The notes below the pieces were generated by a model. The model did no database searches, was not told the DNA's origin, and saw nothing but the letters and a program-made list of their open reading frames with translations. Below, piece by piece: positions 1-6,490 of a DNA stretch of 10,469 bases. The position numbers and the translations under genes are program-made. This DNA is from Altererythrobacter sp. GTDB taxonomy: Bacteria; Pseudomonadota; Alphaproteobacteria; Sphingomonadales; Sphingomonadaceae. The stretch covers positions 1-10,469 of the forward strand of contig JALZVZ010000242.1 of NCBI GenBank assembly GCA_023299945.1, given 5' to 3'. Position 1 is the first letter of the stretch. The number at the start of each line of letters is the position of its first letter.

Positions 1-1
1 A

Positions 2-13
2 GACGGCGCCGTC
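2..13. repeat. 12-bp perfect GC-rich palindrome
   Basis: GACGGCGCCGTC is its own reverse complement. It lies at the very left edge, so its context is not visible. It may be part of an upstream gene end, a terminator stem or a regulatory site. No function can be assigned. Confidence 0.3.
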
Positions 14-63
14 GTTGCACAAGCGGGCTTTGCCTTTGGGGTCTAAGCCAGCATGCAAACTGC

Positions 64-113
64 AAAAAGGGCATGGGCCTTTGCCGGGTGCTTTGCGGGC
101 TCATGCCTTTTTT
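64..113. terminator. Possible bidirectional terminator hairpin
   Basis: AAAAAGGGCATG (64-75) can pair with CATGCCTTTTTT (102-113), with one bulged G. This gives a stem with an A-run on its left side and a T-run on its right, as expected of a terminator that works in both directions. The 26-nt loop is long and GC-rich, with repeated CTTTGC words, which lowers confidence. It sits between an unseen upstream gene and the TetR gene at 185. Confidence 0.3.
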
Positions 114-136
114 GAAAGGGTGCCTTTTGCTGGGAA

Positions 137-147
137 GGCCAATGGCC
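137..147. promoter_or_regulatory. Small palindrome upstream of the TetR gene
   Basis: GGCCAATGGCC has 5-bp arms around one central base and lies 37 bp upstream of the ATG at 185. TetR-family proteins commonly bind palindromes in their own promoters, so this is a candidate autoregulatory site. It differs in sequence from the palindrome at 839-851, so at most one of the two may be the true operator type. Confidence 0.2.
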
Positions 148-184
148 GGTTGCTCTTTATTTTTCTCCGAGCTAACCGGAATGG

Positions 185-790
185 ATGCCAAAGGCTTCCA
201 AACCAAGCACTAAAGCGCGATTGCTCCAAGCGAGTATCCAAGAGTTTTCAGCACACGGTTTCCGCGGGGCTTCCTTGCGTGATATTGCAAAACTTGCGGG
301 CACCAATGTCGCGGCGGTCAAATATCATTACGATTCCAAAGAGAAGCTGTGGCAATCAGCTGTATCGCATCTTTACGGGGCCTTAGGGGAGGCTATCCTA
401 AATGATGACGAGCGTTATACGAATGTTTCCACTCGCGAAGTTATTCGCAATTCCACACGCAACTATATCCTATTCTCAGCGCAAAACCCTGAGCTTTATC
501 GCATCACCTTGTTCGAAATGATCGAAGGCGGAGAGCGGTTTGAATGGCTTGCCAAGTATCAGCTGCGCGAATTCATGGAACGATCGATGGCTTGGACTTC
601 GATTGCTCAGCAGGGAGATGTTCTTCCTAAGGACATTTCGCCGCTAAATTTGGTTTATGTCACAATGGGGGCAATCCAGACCATTTTTATGATGGCGCCG
701 CAGATTGAGCGTAGCTTCAAAGTGGATGTTTTTGCAGACGAGCAAATTGAACAACATATCGAAGCCGTTTTTGCATTGCTCAACCTGTAA
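185..790 (+). CDS. TetR/AcrR-family transcriptional regulator
   Basis: This is a predicted ligand-responsive DNA-binding repressor of 201 residues, a normal length for the family. The N-terminal helix-turn-helix is clear at about residues 9-57: a first helix (ARLLQASIQEFSAHG), the RGASLRDIAKLAG turn region, the recognition helix (TNVAAVKYHY) and the typical SKEKLW sequence that follows. Residues from about 65 to 201 are a helical ligand-binding and dimerisation domain, too variable to predict the inducer. The start at 185 is preceded only by a weak CCGGA; the ATG at 181 is out of frame and stops after 10 codons. It is encoded in the same direction as, and 142 bp before, the dioxygenase gene. 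The inferred role is control of the downstream dioxygenase/TonB-receptor genes and possibly of itself. Confidence 0.9.
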   Translation: MPKASKPSTKARLLQASIQEFSAHGFRGASLRDIAKLAGTNVAAVKYHYDSKEKLWQSAVSHLYGALGEAILNDDERYTNVSTREVIRNSTRNYILFSAQNPELYRITLFEMIEGGERFEWLAKYQLREFMERSMAWTSIAQQGDVLPKDISPLNLVYVTMGAIQTIFMMAPQIERSFKVDVFADEQIEQHIEAVFALLNL

Positions 791-838
791 AAGCCAAATT
801 CAAACAATTGTATCATTTTTGTGAGTATCCCCTCCTCA

Positions 839-851
839 ACTAAGGCTTAGT
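839..851. promoter_or_regulatory. Candidate TetR operator palindrome
   Basis: ACTAAGGCTTAGT has two 6-bp arms (ACTAAG/CTTAGT) around a central G. It lies in the 142-bp gap between the TetR gene and the dioxygenase gene, 82 bp before the dioxygenase start. A near-perfect palindrome here is the best candidate for the operator of the neighbouring regulator. I could not identify convincing -35/-10 boxes around it, so the assignment is inferred from position and symmetry only. Confidence 0.4.
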
Positions 852-898
852 CTATGCCTCCTGAGACGTGCCGACGCCCGTTTTGAGCAGGAGAAAAC

Positions 899-940
899 AT
901 GGCGCATCACCACTGCATAGGGGTTCGAACTGATGAATGA
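899..940 (+). CDS. Possible 13-codon upstream ORF (leader peptide)
   Basis: ATG at 899 has a consensus Shine-Dalgarno AGGAG at 889-893 with 5-nt spacing, a better site than that of the downstream gene. It encodes the peptide MAHHHCIGVRTDE and stops at TGA 938-940, eight bases inside the dioxygenase ORF that begins at 933. Ribosomes finishing it would be placed on the dioxygenase start, a layout known to give translational coupling. The three consecutive His codons are notable but too few to claim an attenuator, and no alternative hairpins were identified. The site could be fortuitous: only the SD and the overlap support it. Confidence 0.35.
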   Translation: MAHHHCIGVRTDE

Positions 941-2246
941 GGTGAGCTCCGCTCCTTTTTGGTTGGCTGGAAACTTTGCTCCTGTATCTGAAGAAGGGTC
1001 ACATCAAGAGCTTAAAGTCAGTGGTGAAATCCCGAAAGACCTAAACGGTCTTTATGTCAGAAATGGCGCAAACCCACCCTTTGGGAAAAGCCTCGATTGG
1101 TTTCTTGGCTGCGGCATGTTGCATGGCTTGGATATCCGCGATGGCAAGCCGCACTGGTACCGCAATCGTTATGTTCAAACGCCTCTGCTTGAGCAAGAAA
1201 TGCCGGAACCAAAAACGCGCAGCGTTCTGGCAAACTCAATCGCCAACACGCATGTGATTGGCCACGCAGGGAAAATCCTGGCGCTGGCAGAGTTGAACAT
1301 GCCTATCGAAGTCAATGACCAGCTTGAAACGGTTGGGCCGTATGATTTTGGCGGCAAGTTGAATGGTAATATGACTGCGCATCCAAAGCATTGCCCGGTG
1401 ACTGGGGAATTGCTGTTCTTTGGCTATGCGATGCGCCCGCCATACCTCACATATTACCGTGTGTCCGCCGATGGTGAGCTGATCCAGCAAGAAGAGATCG
1501 CGGTTAAAGGTCCAACGATGATGCATGATTTTTGCATCACGCAGAGCAAAACAGTGTTCATGGATTTGCCCGTCATCTTTGACATGGAAGAGCGCGCAAA
1601 GGGCGGCCTTGGTATTCGTCATGATGATGATTACGGCGCGCGTTTTGGTGTGATGCCGCGTGATGGTGGCTCGAATGATGTGAAGTGGTTCGAGATTGAG
1701 CCTTGCTATGTGTATCACACGCTCAATGCTTATGATGATGGAGACGAGGTGGTCTTAGAAGGCTGCCGTATGGTCGGCTATATGGCCAAAGGTATGGTGA
1801 AACCACCGATCCCAGTACCCTATCAATGGCGCATGAACCTTAAAACCGGCGCTGTAACAGAACGGCAAATTGATGATCTGGGAATAGATTTTCCCAAGGT
1901 TCCTGATGCGCTGGTGGGCCAGCAGCATCGCTACGGATATTTCGCTGAGTTTGGGAAAATGGCCCCGACAGTTGAGGGCTTTCACAAATACGATATGCGC
2001 AGCGGCGCACGCCAGTCGCATATGCTCAAAAATGGCTGCAGCGGTAGCGAGGCGTCATTCGTACCGGCAGCCAGGGCTGCGAGCGAGGATGATGGCTACC
2101 TTATGAGCTATATCTATGACCCGAATGACGATGCGAGCCATTTGGCGATCCTCAATGCGGCCAATTTATCCGACGATCCAATCGCAAAAATCCACCTGCC
2201 GGTCAGAGTGCCAGCAGGATTTCACGGAAGTTGGATCGAATATTAG
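933..2246 (+). CDS. Carotenoid oxygenase / RPE65-family non-haem iron dioxygenase
   Basis: This family oxidatively cleaves C=C bonds in carotenoids, apocarotenoids, stilbenes or phenylpropenes with a Fe(II) held by four histidines. All four are present: His150 (MTAHPKH), His198 (MMHDF), His262 (VYHTLNAYDD) and His431 (AGFHGSW) near the C-terminus. The length of 437 residues suits a bacterial beta-propeller member. Second-shell acids appear to be Glu120 (ALAEL), Asp319 where the family usually has Glu in EFPR, and Glu373 (SGSEASF). The usual WFDGDGM is WFLGCGM (residues 56-62). The Lys of lignostilbene dioxygenases (ALKED) is Ala119, so a hydroxystilbene substrate is doubtful. No signal peptide: cytoplasmic. 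The start at 933 is the first in frame after TAG at 918 and has AGGGG at 919-923. The TonB receptor follows after 63 bp without a terminator, so co-transcription is likely. The substrate is not predictable. Confidence 0.9.
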   Translation: MNEVSSAPFWLAGNFAPVSEEGSHQELKVSGEIPKDLNGLYVRNGANPPFGKSLDWFLGCGMLHGLDIRDGKPHWYRNRYVQTPLLEQEMPEPKTRSVLANSIANTHVIGHAGKILALAELNMPIEVNDQLETVGPYDFGGKLNGNMTAHPKHCPVTGELLFFGYAMRPPYLTYYRVSADGELIQQEEIAVKGPTMMHDFCITQSKTVFMDLPVIFDMEERAKGGLGIRHDDDYGARFGVMPRDGGSNDVKWFEIEPCYVYHTLNAYDDGDEVVLEGCRMVGYMAKGMVKPPIPVPYQWRMNLKTGAVTERQIDDLGIDFPKVPDALVGQQHRYGYFAEFGKMAPTVEGFHKYDMRSGARQSHMLKNGCSGSEASFVPAARAASEDDGYLMSYIYDPNDDASHLAILNAANLSDDPIAKIHLPVRVPAGFHGSWIEY

Positions 2247-2309
2247 AGTTTTGAAAACAAGCAATAGAGTCTGAATTAGAACAGACCATCGCTTTAGGGA
2301 GAGAATGAC

Positions 2310-4760
2310 ATGATTAGATCTTTTAAGAACGAGCTTCGAGGGCTGAAACTTTCTTGTTCCATGGCCGCTATTGGTGCCGCATTTGCTTTGGCTCCTGCCG
2401 CTTATGCGCAGGAGGCGGCCGCACCTGAAGAAGCGCAAGATGACGGCAACACAATTTTCGTGACCGCTCGTAAGCAGCAAGAAACACTTCAGGATGTTCC
2501 GGTTGCGGTTACGGTTCTCACTCAAGAGACTTTGGAAAATTTCCGTATTGATGAAGCCACCGATCTGGTTAGCCGTGTACCTGCACTTGCTGTACAAGTC
2601 GGCGGGTCGGGGGCAGGCGCTTCGATCTCGCTTCGCGGAATTGGTTCATCGGGCATTTCGAATGCGTTCGATAGTGCGGTTGCTCTCAACATTGATGGCA
2701 TCACCGTTAGCACTCAGCGTTTGCTGCAATCCGGTTTCTTCGATGTCGCACAAGTCGACGTTTTGAAGGGGCCACAACCACTCTTTTTCGGTAAATCGAC
2801 ATCAGGCGGCGTTCTGTCTTTGCGGTCCGCCGATCCGACGGTTGATTGGGAATATGGGGGCAAGGCAGCTTACGAGTTTGAGGAAGAGGGCTATTCCATT
2901 GGCGGTTATATCTCTGGGCCTTTGACAGACACTTTGGGTGTTCGTGTTGCTGCTGAATATCAGGATATTTCCAAATATGTTGAGCTGCAGGACAATGTTC
3001 CGGCTTTAGATCCCAACAAAGGTCTCACCAATTTCATCGGTCGCGTCACTTTGGCATGGGAGCCGTCCGATAGCTTTGATGCGAAGTTAAAGGTGAATTA
3101 CAACAGCCAGCGATCTGAAACGCTGAACGGCTTCACTGACGTTTTCTGCGGCGGCGATGGCATCGCTGACCCATCCACATTGGCTGTGTTCGGCCTCAGC
3201 TTCGCGCCGACCCATGATTGCGACATATCTGACAACCGCTTTCCGACGCCAGATGGCCTAGCAAATATCGATACTCTTCCAACAGGCATCGATATTGGCA
3301 ACCGGGACATCACGCAGTCATTCAACGACACGGATCTGTTCTTTGCCAGCTTGGAAATGAACCTTGACCTGTCCGATACGCTGACCCTGACCTCGCTCAC
3401 CGGCTATGTCGATATGGACAATATCTACAGCGACTCGTTCAACAGTACAGGCCAAACTGCCGCTGGCGAAGCAGCAGGCTTTGTGGCTCCGTTCCAAAAC
3501 ACATTGGAACAATGGACGCAGGAACTCCGGCTGGCGACTAATTTTGATGGGCCATTCAACTTCCAAATCGGTGCATTCTATGAGGATCGTTCGAGCGGCT
3601 TGCTTACCGCACAAAACGCATTCTTGCCCGCTGCCGTTTTGGGCCCTGATGCGGCCACTGGATTTGATTTTGACTGGCTGGCAGACCGGCCATTGGAATC
3701 AGAGACGATCTCTTTATTCGCCAGTGCTTCACTTGATTTGACCGAAAGCCTGAACCTGTCTGGCGGCCTGCGCTGGACTGATGAAGACAAAAGCACGACC
3801 ATTAGCTTCCCATTTGTGAGCGGCTTTATCAGCGGTCCTTTGGGCGCTGTGCCCTCGGGCTTCTTCGCAGGACCGATTGAGTTTAGCGACAGCAATGTCT
3901 CGCCAGAGGTCGTGTTGAAATACTCACCGAACGATGATTTCAACGTTTACGCTGCCTTCAAAACAGGCTTCAAATCTGGCGGCGTGGATAACAATACACT
4001 GCCGACAGGCGCCGTGGTTTTGCTCAATGATCCAGATCCGGCAGTTGCAGAGGCCGCGGCGGATTCGCTTCGGTTCGAATCAGAAACATCAATCGGCGGC
4101 GAAATTGGGTTCCGTTCTCAACTTGCCAATCGGTCGCTGACACTCAACGCAACGGTTTTCTATTACGTCTATGACGACCAGCAAATCCAAAACTTTGACG
4201 TCAATATCTTTAACTTCTCAACCTTCAATGCCGGTGAGACGACGACAAAAGGGATAGATATTGATTGGCGCTGGTCGACCGGGCTTGATGGTCTCACGCT
4301 TTTCGGAGCCGCGTCCTATCTTGATGCTTCTTTCAGCGACACATTCGTCTCTGTATCGGGATTGGATCTAGATGGTCGCGATGCATCTCGGGCGCCAGAT
4401 TGGGCCGGCAATATCGGTGTGGATTGGACCATGCCGCTGGGCGATAACCTTGAGTTGGGATTGAATTCAATTGTCGCTTACACCGACGATTATTTCACAA
4501 ATAGCACAAGCCCAACTGCCTTCGATCCGGCCACCAGTGTGGGTGATTTGGTGCAAGACTCTTATGTCACGATTGATGCATCTGTCTCCATCGGTGATCC
4601 GAATGGCAATTGGACACTTTCCTTGATTGGGACCAATTTGACCGATGAAATCTTCATCACCACATCTGCACCGGCACCATTTGGTGCAGGCACAGATGAT
4701 CGGTTGGTAACTTTGAACAGGGGCCGTCAGGTGTTCGTCGAGGCAGCATTTAAGTTTTAG
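2310..4760 (+). CDS. TonB-dependent outer-membrane receptor (complete)
   Basis: This is an outer-membrane, energy-dependent importer of 816 residues. The signal peptide is at residues 1-33 with a probable cut after AYA, before QEAAAPEE. A TonB-box-like segment (NTIFVTARKQQE) lies near 47-58. The plug domain, about 58-175, has the typical features VPVAVTVLTQETL, SISLRGIG, VDVLKGPQPLFFGKSTSGG and VLSLRS. The rest is a beta-barrel ending in an aromatic-rich strand with C-terminal Phe (VEAAFKF), as outer-membrane assembly requires. The familiar GPQGTLFG of the plug is GPQPLFFG here. A strong Shine-Dalgarno, AGGGAGAG at 2296-2303, decides the start. The class is the generic sphingomonad receptor type rather than a recognisable siderophore or cobalamin receptor. 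Its place directly after the dioxygenase suggests that it imports that enzyme's substrate or a precursor; this is inference. Confidence 0.93.
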   Translation: MIRSFKNELRGLKLSCSMAAIGAAFALAPAAYAQEAAAPEEAQDDGNTIFVTARKQQETLQDVPVAVTVLTQETLENFRIDEATDLVSRVPALAVQVGGSGAGASISLRGIGSSGISNAFDSAVALNIDGITVSTQRLLQSGFFDVAQVDVLKGPQPLFFGKSTSGGVLSLRSADPTVDWEYGGKAAYEFEEEGYSIGGYISGPLTDTLGVRVAAEYQDISKYVELQDNVPALDPNKGLTNFIGRVTLAWEPSDSFDAKLKVNYNSQRSETLNGFTDVFCGGDGIADPSTLAVFGLSFAPTHDCDISDNRFPTPDGLANIDTLPTGIDIGNRDITQSFNDTDLFFASLEMNLDLSDTLTLTSLTGYVDMDNIYSDSFNSTGQTAAGEAAGFVAPFQNTLEQWTQELRLATNFDGPFNFQIGAFYEDRSSGLLTAQNAFLPAAVLGPDAATGFDFDWLADRPLESETISLFASASLDLTESLNLSGGLRWTDEDKSTTISFPFVSGFISGPLGAVPSGFFAGPIEFSDSNVSPEVVLKYSPNDDFNVYAAFKTGFKSGGVDNNTLPTGAVVLLNDPDPAVAEAAADSLRFESETSIGGEIGFRSQLANRSLTLNATVFYYVYDDQQIQNFDVNIFNFSTFNAGETTTKGIDIDWRWSTGLDGLTLFGAASYLDASFSDTFVSVSGLDLDGRDASRAPDWAGNIGVDWTMPLGDNLELGLNSIVAYTDDYFTNSTSPTAFDPATSVGDLVQDSYVTIDASVSIGDPNGNWTLSLIGTNLTDEIFITTSAPAPFGAGTDDRLVTLNRGRQVFVEAAFKF

Positions 4761-4786
4761 CCGCAGATCATCCGGCTAATTCGAAG

Positions 4787-4822
4787 GGCGGGTGCCAGCT
4801 TTGCGCTGGTGTCCGCCTCTTT
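4787..4822 (+). terminator. Strong hairpin terminator after the TonB receptor
   Basis: GGCGGGTGCCAGC (4787-4799) pairs with GCTGGTGTCCGCC (4805-4817) over all 13 positions, ten as Watson-Crick pairs and three as G-U wobbles, closing a 5-nt TTTGC loop. A short T-rich tail (TCTTT) follows. It starts 26 bp after the receptor stop codon. The tail is weaker than in classic Rho-independent terminators. The wobbles make the stem much less stable in the opposite strand, so + strand termination is favoured. It probably ends the transcript from the TetR/dioxygenase/receptor region, making the esterase a separate transcription unit. Confidence 0.65.
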
Positions 4823-4890
4823 GCGTGACATGGAGCAATAATGCGTGCGCGCCAATCTAGGCGGGCGAGATCAAAGGCAGTGATTACGAT

Positions 4891-5856
4891 ATGGAGCCGC
4901 ACATGCACCCTGATTTCAGTGACCGAGCCGACCCTGCCTTCAGCTCTGCTAACCCCGGAACGATCGCGCAGGAGCTTGCCCCGCTCAATAAGGCAATCGG
5001 ATGGCTGATCATCAATCGCTTCACTTACCGACTGATGCGGACTTTGGGCAGGCGCAGCGCACCTGAATTCGACCAAACCGGCATTGCCATCACCGAAAGG
5101 CCCGATCTAAGCGCAGGGACAGTATTGGTCACACCAAATGAGCGTAAAGGATCAGGTGCGCTGTTCCTGATCCATGGCGGCGGATTTGTTATTGGTAGCC
5201 CGCAAGATGTTTTGCCCAAGGCCGCCCATTTCGCCCGCACTCTGGGCATTCCTGTGATTTGCACAGGCTATAGGCTCGCGCCTGATGCCAAATTTCCTGC
5301 TGCACTTGATGATTGCCGCGATGCGTGGATGGGCCTTGTGGCGAGAGCAGGCGAACTATCGATCGATCCAAGCTCCATTGTCATTGGCGGATACAGTGCT
5401 GGCGCTGGGCTCGCTGCAAATCTGGTGCACCGCTTGCACGATGAAGGGGGCGTGCGGCCTGCAGCGCAATTGTTGATTTATCCGATGCTGGATGACCGCA
5501 CGGCTTTGCGGAATGAGATCGATAAGCCGCGCCATAGGGTTTGGAGCAATCGCAACAACCTGTTCGCCTGGACCAGTTTCCTTGGCCACACGCCAACGCA
5601 AGATTGCGCAGACTATGCCGCCGCAGCGCGTCGCAAAGATCTAAGTGGACTGCCGCCGACTTGGCTTGGGGTGGGCAATTGCGATTTATTCCTCGATGAA
5701 GGGCGGGCCTATAGCCAGCGCCTGTCTGATGCCGGCAATGATTGCACATATGTTGAAGTTGATGGTGCCATTCACGGTTTTGACATGGGCGGGACCGATT
5801 TGGCCAAGGCCTTTACCGCTTCGCAGGTGGAATTTGTACAGCGATTTGGGTGCTAG
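4891..5856 (+). CDS. Alpha/beta-hydrolase, HSL (hormone-sensitive lipase) type esterase
   Basis: This is a predicted serine carboxylesterase of bacterial family IV (Abhydrolase_3), 321 residues. The oxyanion-hole motif HGGGF is at 95-99. The nucleophile elbow is GYSAG with Ser169 (commonly GDSAG in the family). The acid is Asp265 in CDLFLDEG and the base is His295 in AIHGFDM, so the triad is complete. YRLAPDAKFPAALDD (127-141) is the family's conserved stretch after the first core strands. There is no signal peptide: cytoplasmic. The start is uncertain: ATG 4891 has only a distant AAAGG, whereas ATG 4903 (residue 5) has GGAG at 4893-4896 with 6-nt spacing and may be the real one, giving 317 residues. 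It lies after the receptor terminator and 26 bp before an IS remnant. Hydrolysis of an ester related to the dioxygenase pathway is plausible but unproven. Confidence 0.88.
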   Translation: MEPHMHPDFSDRADPAFSSANPGTIAQELAPLNKAIGWLIINRFTYRLMRTLGRRSAPEFDQTGIAITERPDLSAGTVLVTPNERKGSGALFLIHGGGFVIGSPQDVLPKAAHFARTLGIPVICTGYRLAPDAKFPAALDDCRDAWMGLVARAGELSIDPSSIVIGGYSAGAGLAANLVHRLHDEGGVRPAAQLLIYPMLDDRTALRNEIDKPRHRVWSNRNNLFAWTSFLGHTPTQDCADYAAAARRKDLSGLPPTWLGVGNCDLFLDEGRAYSQRLSDAGNDCTYVEVDGAIHGFDMGGTDLAKAFTASQVEFVQRFGC

Positions 5857-5882
5857 TCTAAGGCCACAGCCTAAATCATTGG

Positions 5883-5898
5883 GGTGTTGTCAGACTAA
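5883..5898 (+). repeat. Left terminal inverted repeat of IS6-family remnant A
   Basis: GGTGTTGTCAGACTAA matches the reverse complement of 6304-6319 (AGTGCTGTCAGACTAA) at 14 of 16 positions. It begins with GG, as IS6-family ends usually do. The same sequence recurs with few changes at both ends of remnant B. Confidence 0.8.
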
Positions 5899-5935
5899 CT
5901 CGGCAGTTTGCTTGGGCACTTGCTAACGGTGTCGG

Positions 5936-6255
5936 ATGAGCCGCAGATCCAGAGCCAAACCCCGCCGTGCGTTCTGCCGCTTCAACTCTTCACTCGAGGT
6001 GATCCGAATGGCGGTGAAAGCTACCAGGAAATGGGCAGGTGGAAGAACAACAGAGTAAAAAATAGCCATCTTCTATTCCGACGAAAGGAGCGCGTCATAC
6101 AGCGATTTCGCAGGATGAAATCGCTTCAGAAGTTCACATCCGTGCATGCCAATATCCACAAGCATTTCAGTTCGCACCGCCACCTAATCGACAAACAAAC
6201 CAACAAGACCCCCCGCTCAGCTGCCTTGGCTGAGTGGCAAAACCTTATGGCTTGA
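5936..6255 (+). pseudogene. IS6-family transposase, broken (N- and C-terminal parts fused out of frame)
   Basis: Two pieces of one DDE transposase lie in different frames. From ATG 5936 the frame reads a 27-residue N-terminal piece containing KPRRAFCRFNSSLEVIRMAV, which resembles the start of IS6-family proteins (RF.RF.S..EVIRLAV). At about 6010-6018 it breaks. The other frame then reads the C-terminal end to TGA 6253-6255: MGRWKNNRVKNSH, LLFRRKERVIQRF, RRMKSLQKFTSVHANIHKHF and a final SAALAEWQNLMA. These match the family's NNRAENSH...FRRRER...LQKF...H...AALAEW ending, including the region of the last catalytic Glu, which is Lys here (RVKNSH for RAENSH). The first two catalytic Asp residues are in the deleted middle. 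It is certainly inactive. A 116-codon ORF from 5908 covers the C-terminal frame but is not a real gene start. Confidence 0.82.
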
Positions 6256-6303
6256 ACCCAATCTGGGAAAGGGTATCTTGCGCAGATTGGAGGCTGGTTG
6301 CGA

Positions 6304-6319
6304 TTAGTCTGACAGCACT
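6304..6319 (-). repeat. Right terminal inverted repeat of IS6-family remnant A
   Basis: TTAGTCTGACAGCACT is the inverted partner of the left end at 5883-5898, 49 bp after the broken transposase stop codon. Read on the minus strand it contains an in-frame TAA that would end any minus-strand frame entering from 6320 and beyond in that phase. Confidence 0.8.
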
Positions 6320-6490
6320 CTAATATTGATGCGCTGGACAAAAACCGACATCATAGCCATCTGCAAGACAGCTTCGAAATTGCACGAAATGAAACCTTGA
6401 TCTGTTTCGGCAGTAACAAGGCGCATAAGAATTTCGCGGAGCATTTGGCCAAAAACCACCCGTTTGACCCGGGCTGAAGGAACGGATGAT
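6320..6490. other. Intergenic/leader region before the three-gene unit
   Basis: The 171 bp between the IS remnant and the ATG at 6491 must carry the promoter of the three-gene unit unless that unit is read from upstream. I see no convincing sigma70 boxes. CCTTG and CAAGG (about 6392-6420) form a weak inverted repeat. On the minus strand a frame is open through the whole stretch and ends inside the IS end; it could be the tail of a gene cut by the insertion, but no family was recognised. Confidence 0.3.

Larger units (their letters stand above)
5883..6319 (+). mobile_element. Internally deleted IS6-family insertion sequence (remnant A)
   Basis: A 437-bp segment is bounded by inverted repeats that match at 14 of 16 positions and contains the two ends of an IS6-family transposase gene with the middle missing. 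Full IS6-family elements are usually 0.7-0.9 kb with a single transposase of about 230-240 residues, so roughly half is lost. No clear 8-bp target duplication is visible (ATCATTGG before, CTAATATT after), which suggests old age or recombination. Both ends are kept, so the remnant could in principle be mobilised in trans by a related transposase. It shares end sequence and orientation with remnant B at 9171-9427. Confidence 0.8.

Noticed and set aside
15..386. A 123-codon + strand open frame at the left edge
   Set aside because: It overlaps the TetR coding region out of frame over half its length, and its composition is low-complexity with no family resemblance.
1236..1718. A 160-codon minus-strand open frame inside the dioxygenase gene
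   Set aside because: It lies opposite a gene with clear catalytic motifs and its translation has no recognisable domain; it is a shadow.
2249..2259. GTTTTGAAAAC palindrome just after the dioxygenase stop, considered as a terminator
   Set aside because: It is short, AT-rich and has no T-run; co-transcription into the TonB receptor is more likely.
2166..2597. A 143-codon minus-strand open frame across the dioxygenase/receptor junction
   Set aside because: It covers the receptor signal peptide and Shine-Dalgarno on the other strand and shows no family features.
5381..5749. A 122-codon minus-strand open frame inside the esterase gene
   Set aside because: It is opposite the catalytic Ser and Asp regions of the esterase, with no sensible translation.
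5863..5875. AGGC/GCCT mini-hairpin after the esterase stop, considered as a terminator
   Set aside because: The stem is only four base pairs with no T tail.
5908..6255. A 115-residue hypothetical protein
   Set aside because: Its C-terminal two-thirds is the end of an IS6-family transposase and its beginning is the transposase N-terminal region read out of frame, so it is a product of deletion.
5875..6327. Eight-base target-site duplications around IS remnant A (and likewise around B)
   Set aside because: The flanking octamers do not match (ATCATTGG/CTAATATT and AATGCGGA/GAACTGCT).
6464..6490. TTG start nine codons upstream for the six-helix protein
   Set aside because: ATG 6491 has a well-placed AAGGA (6477-6481); TTG 6464 has no Shine-Dalgarno.
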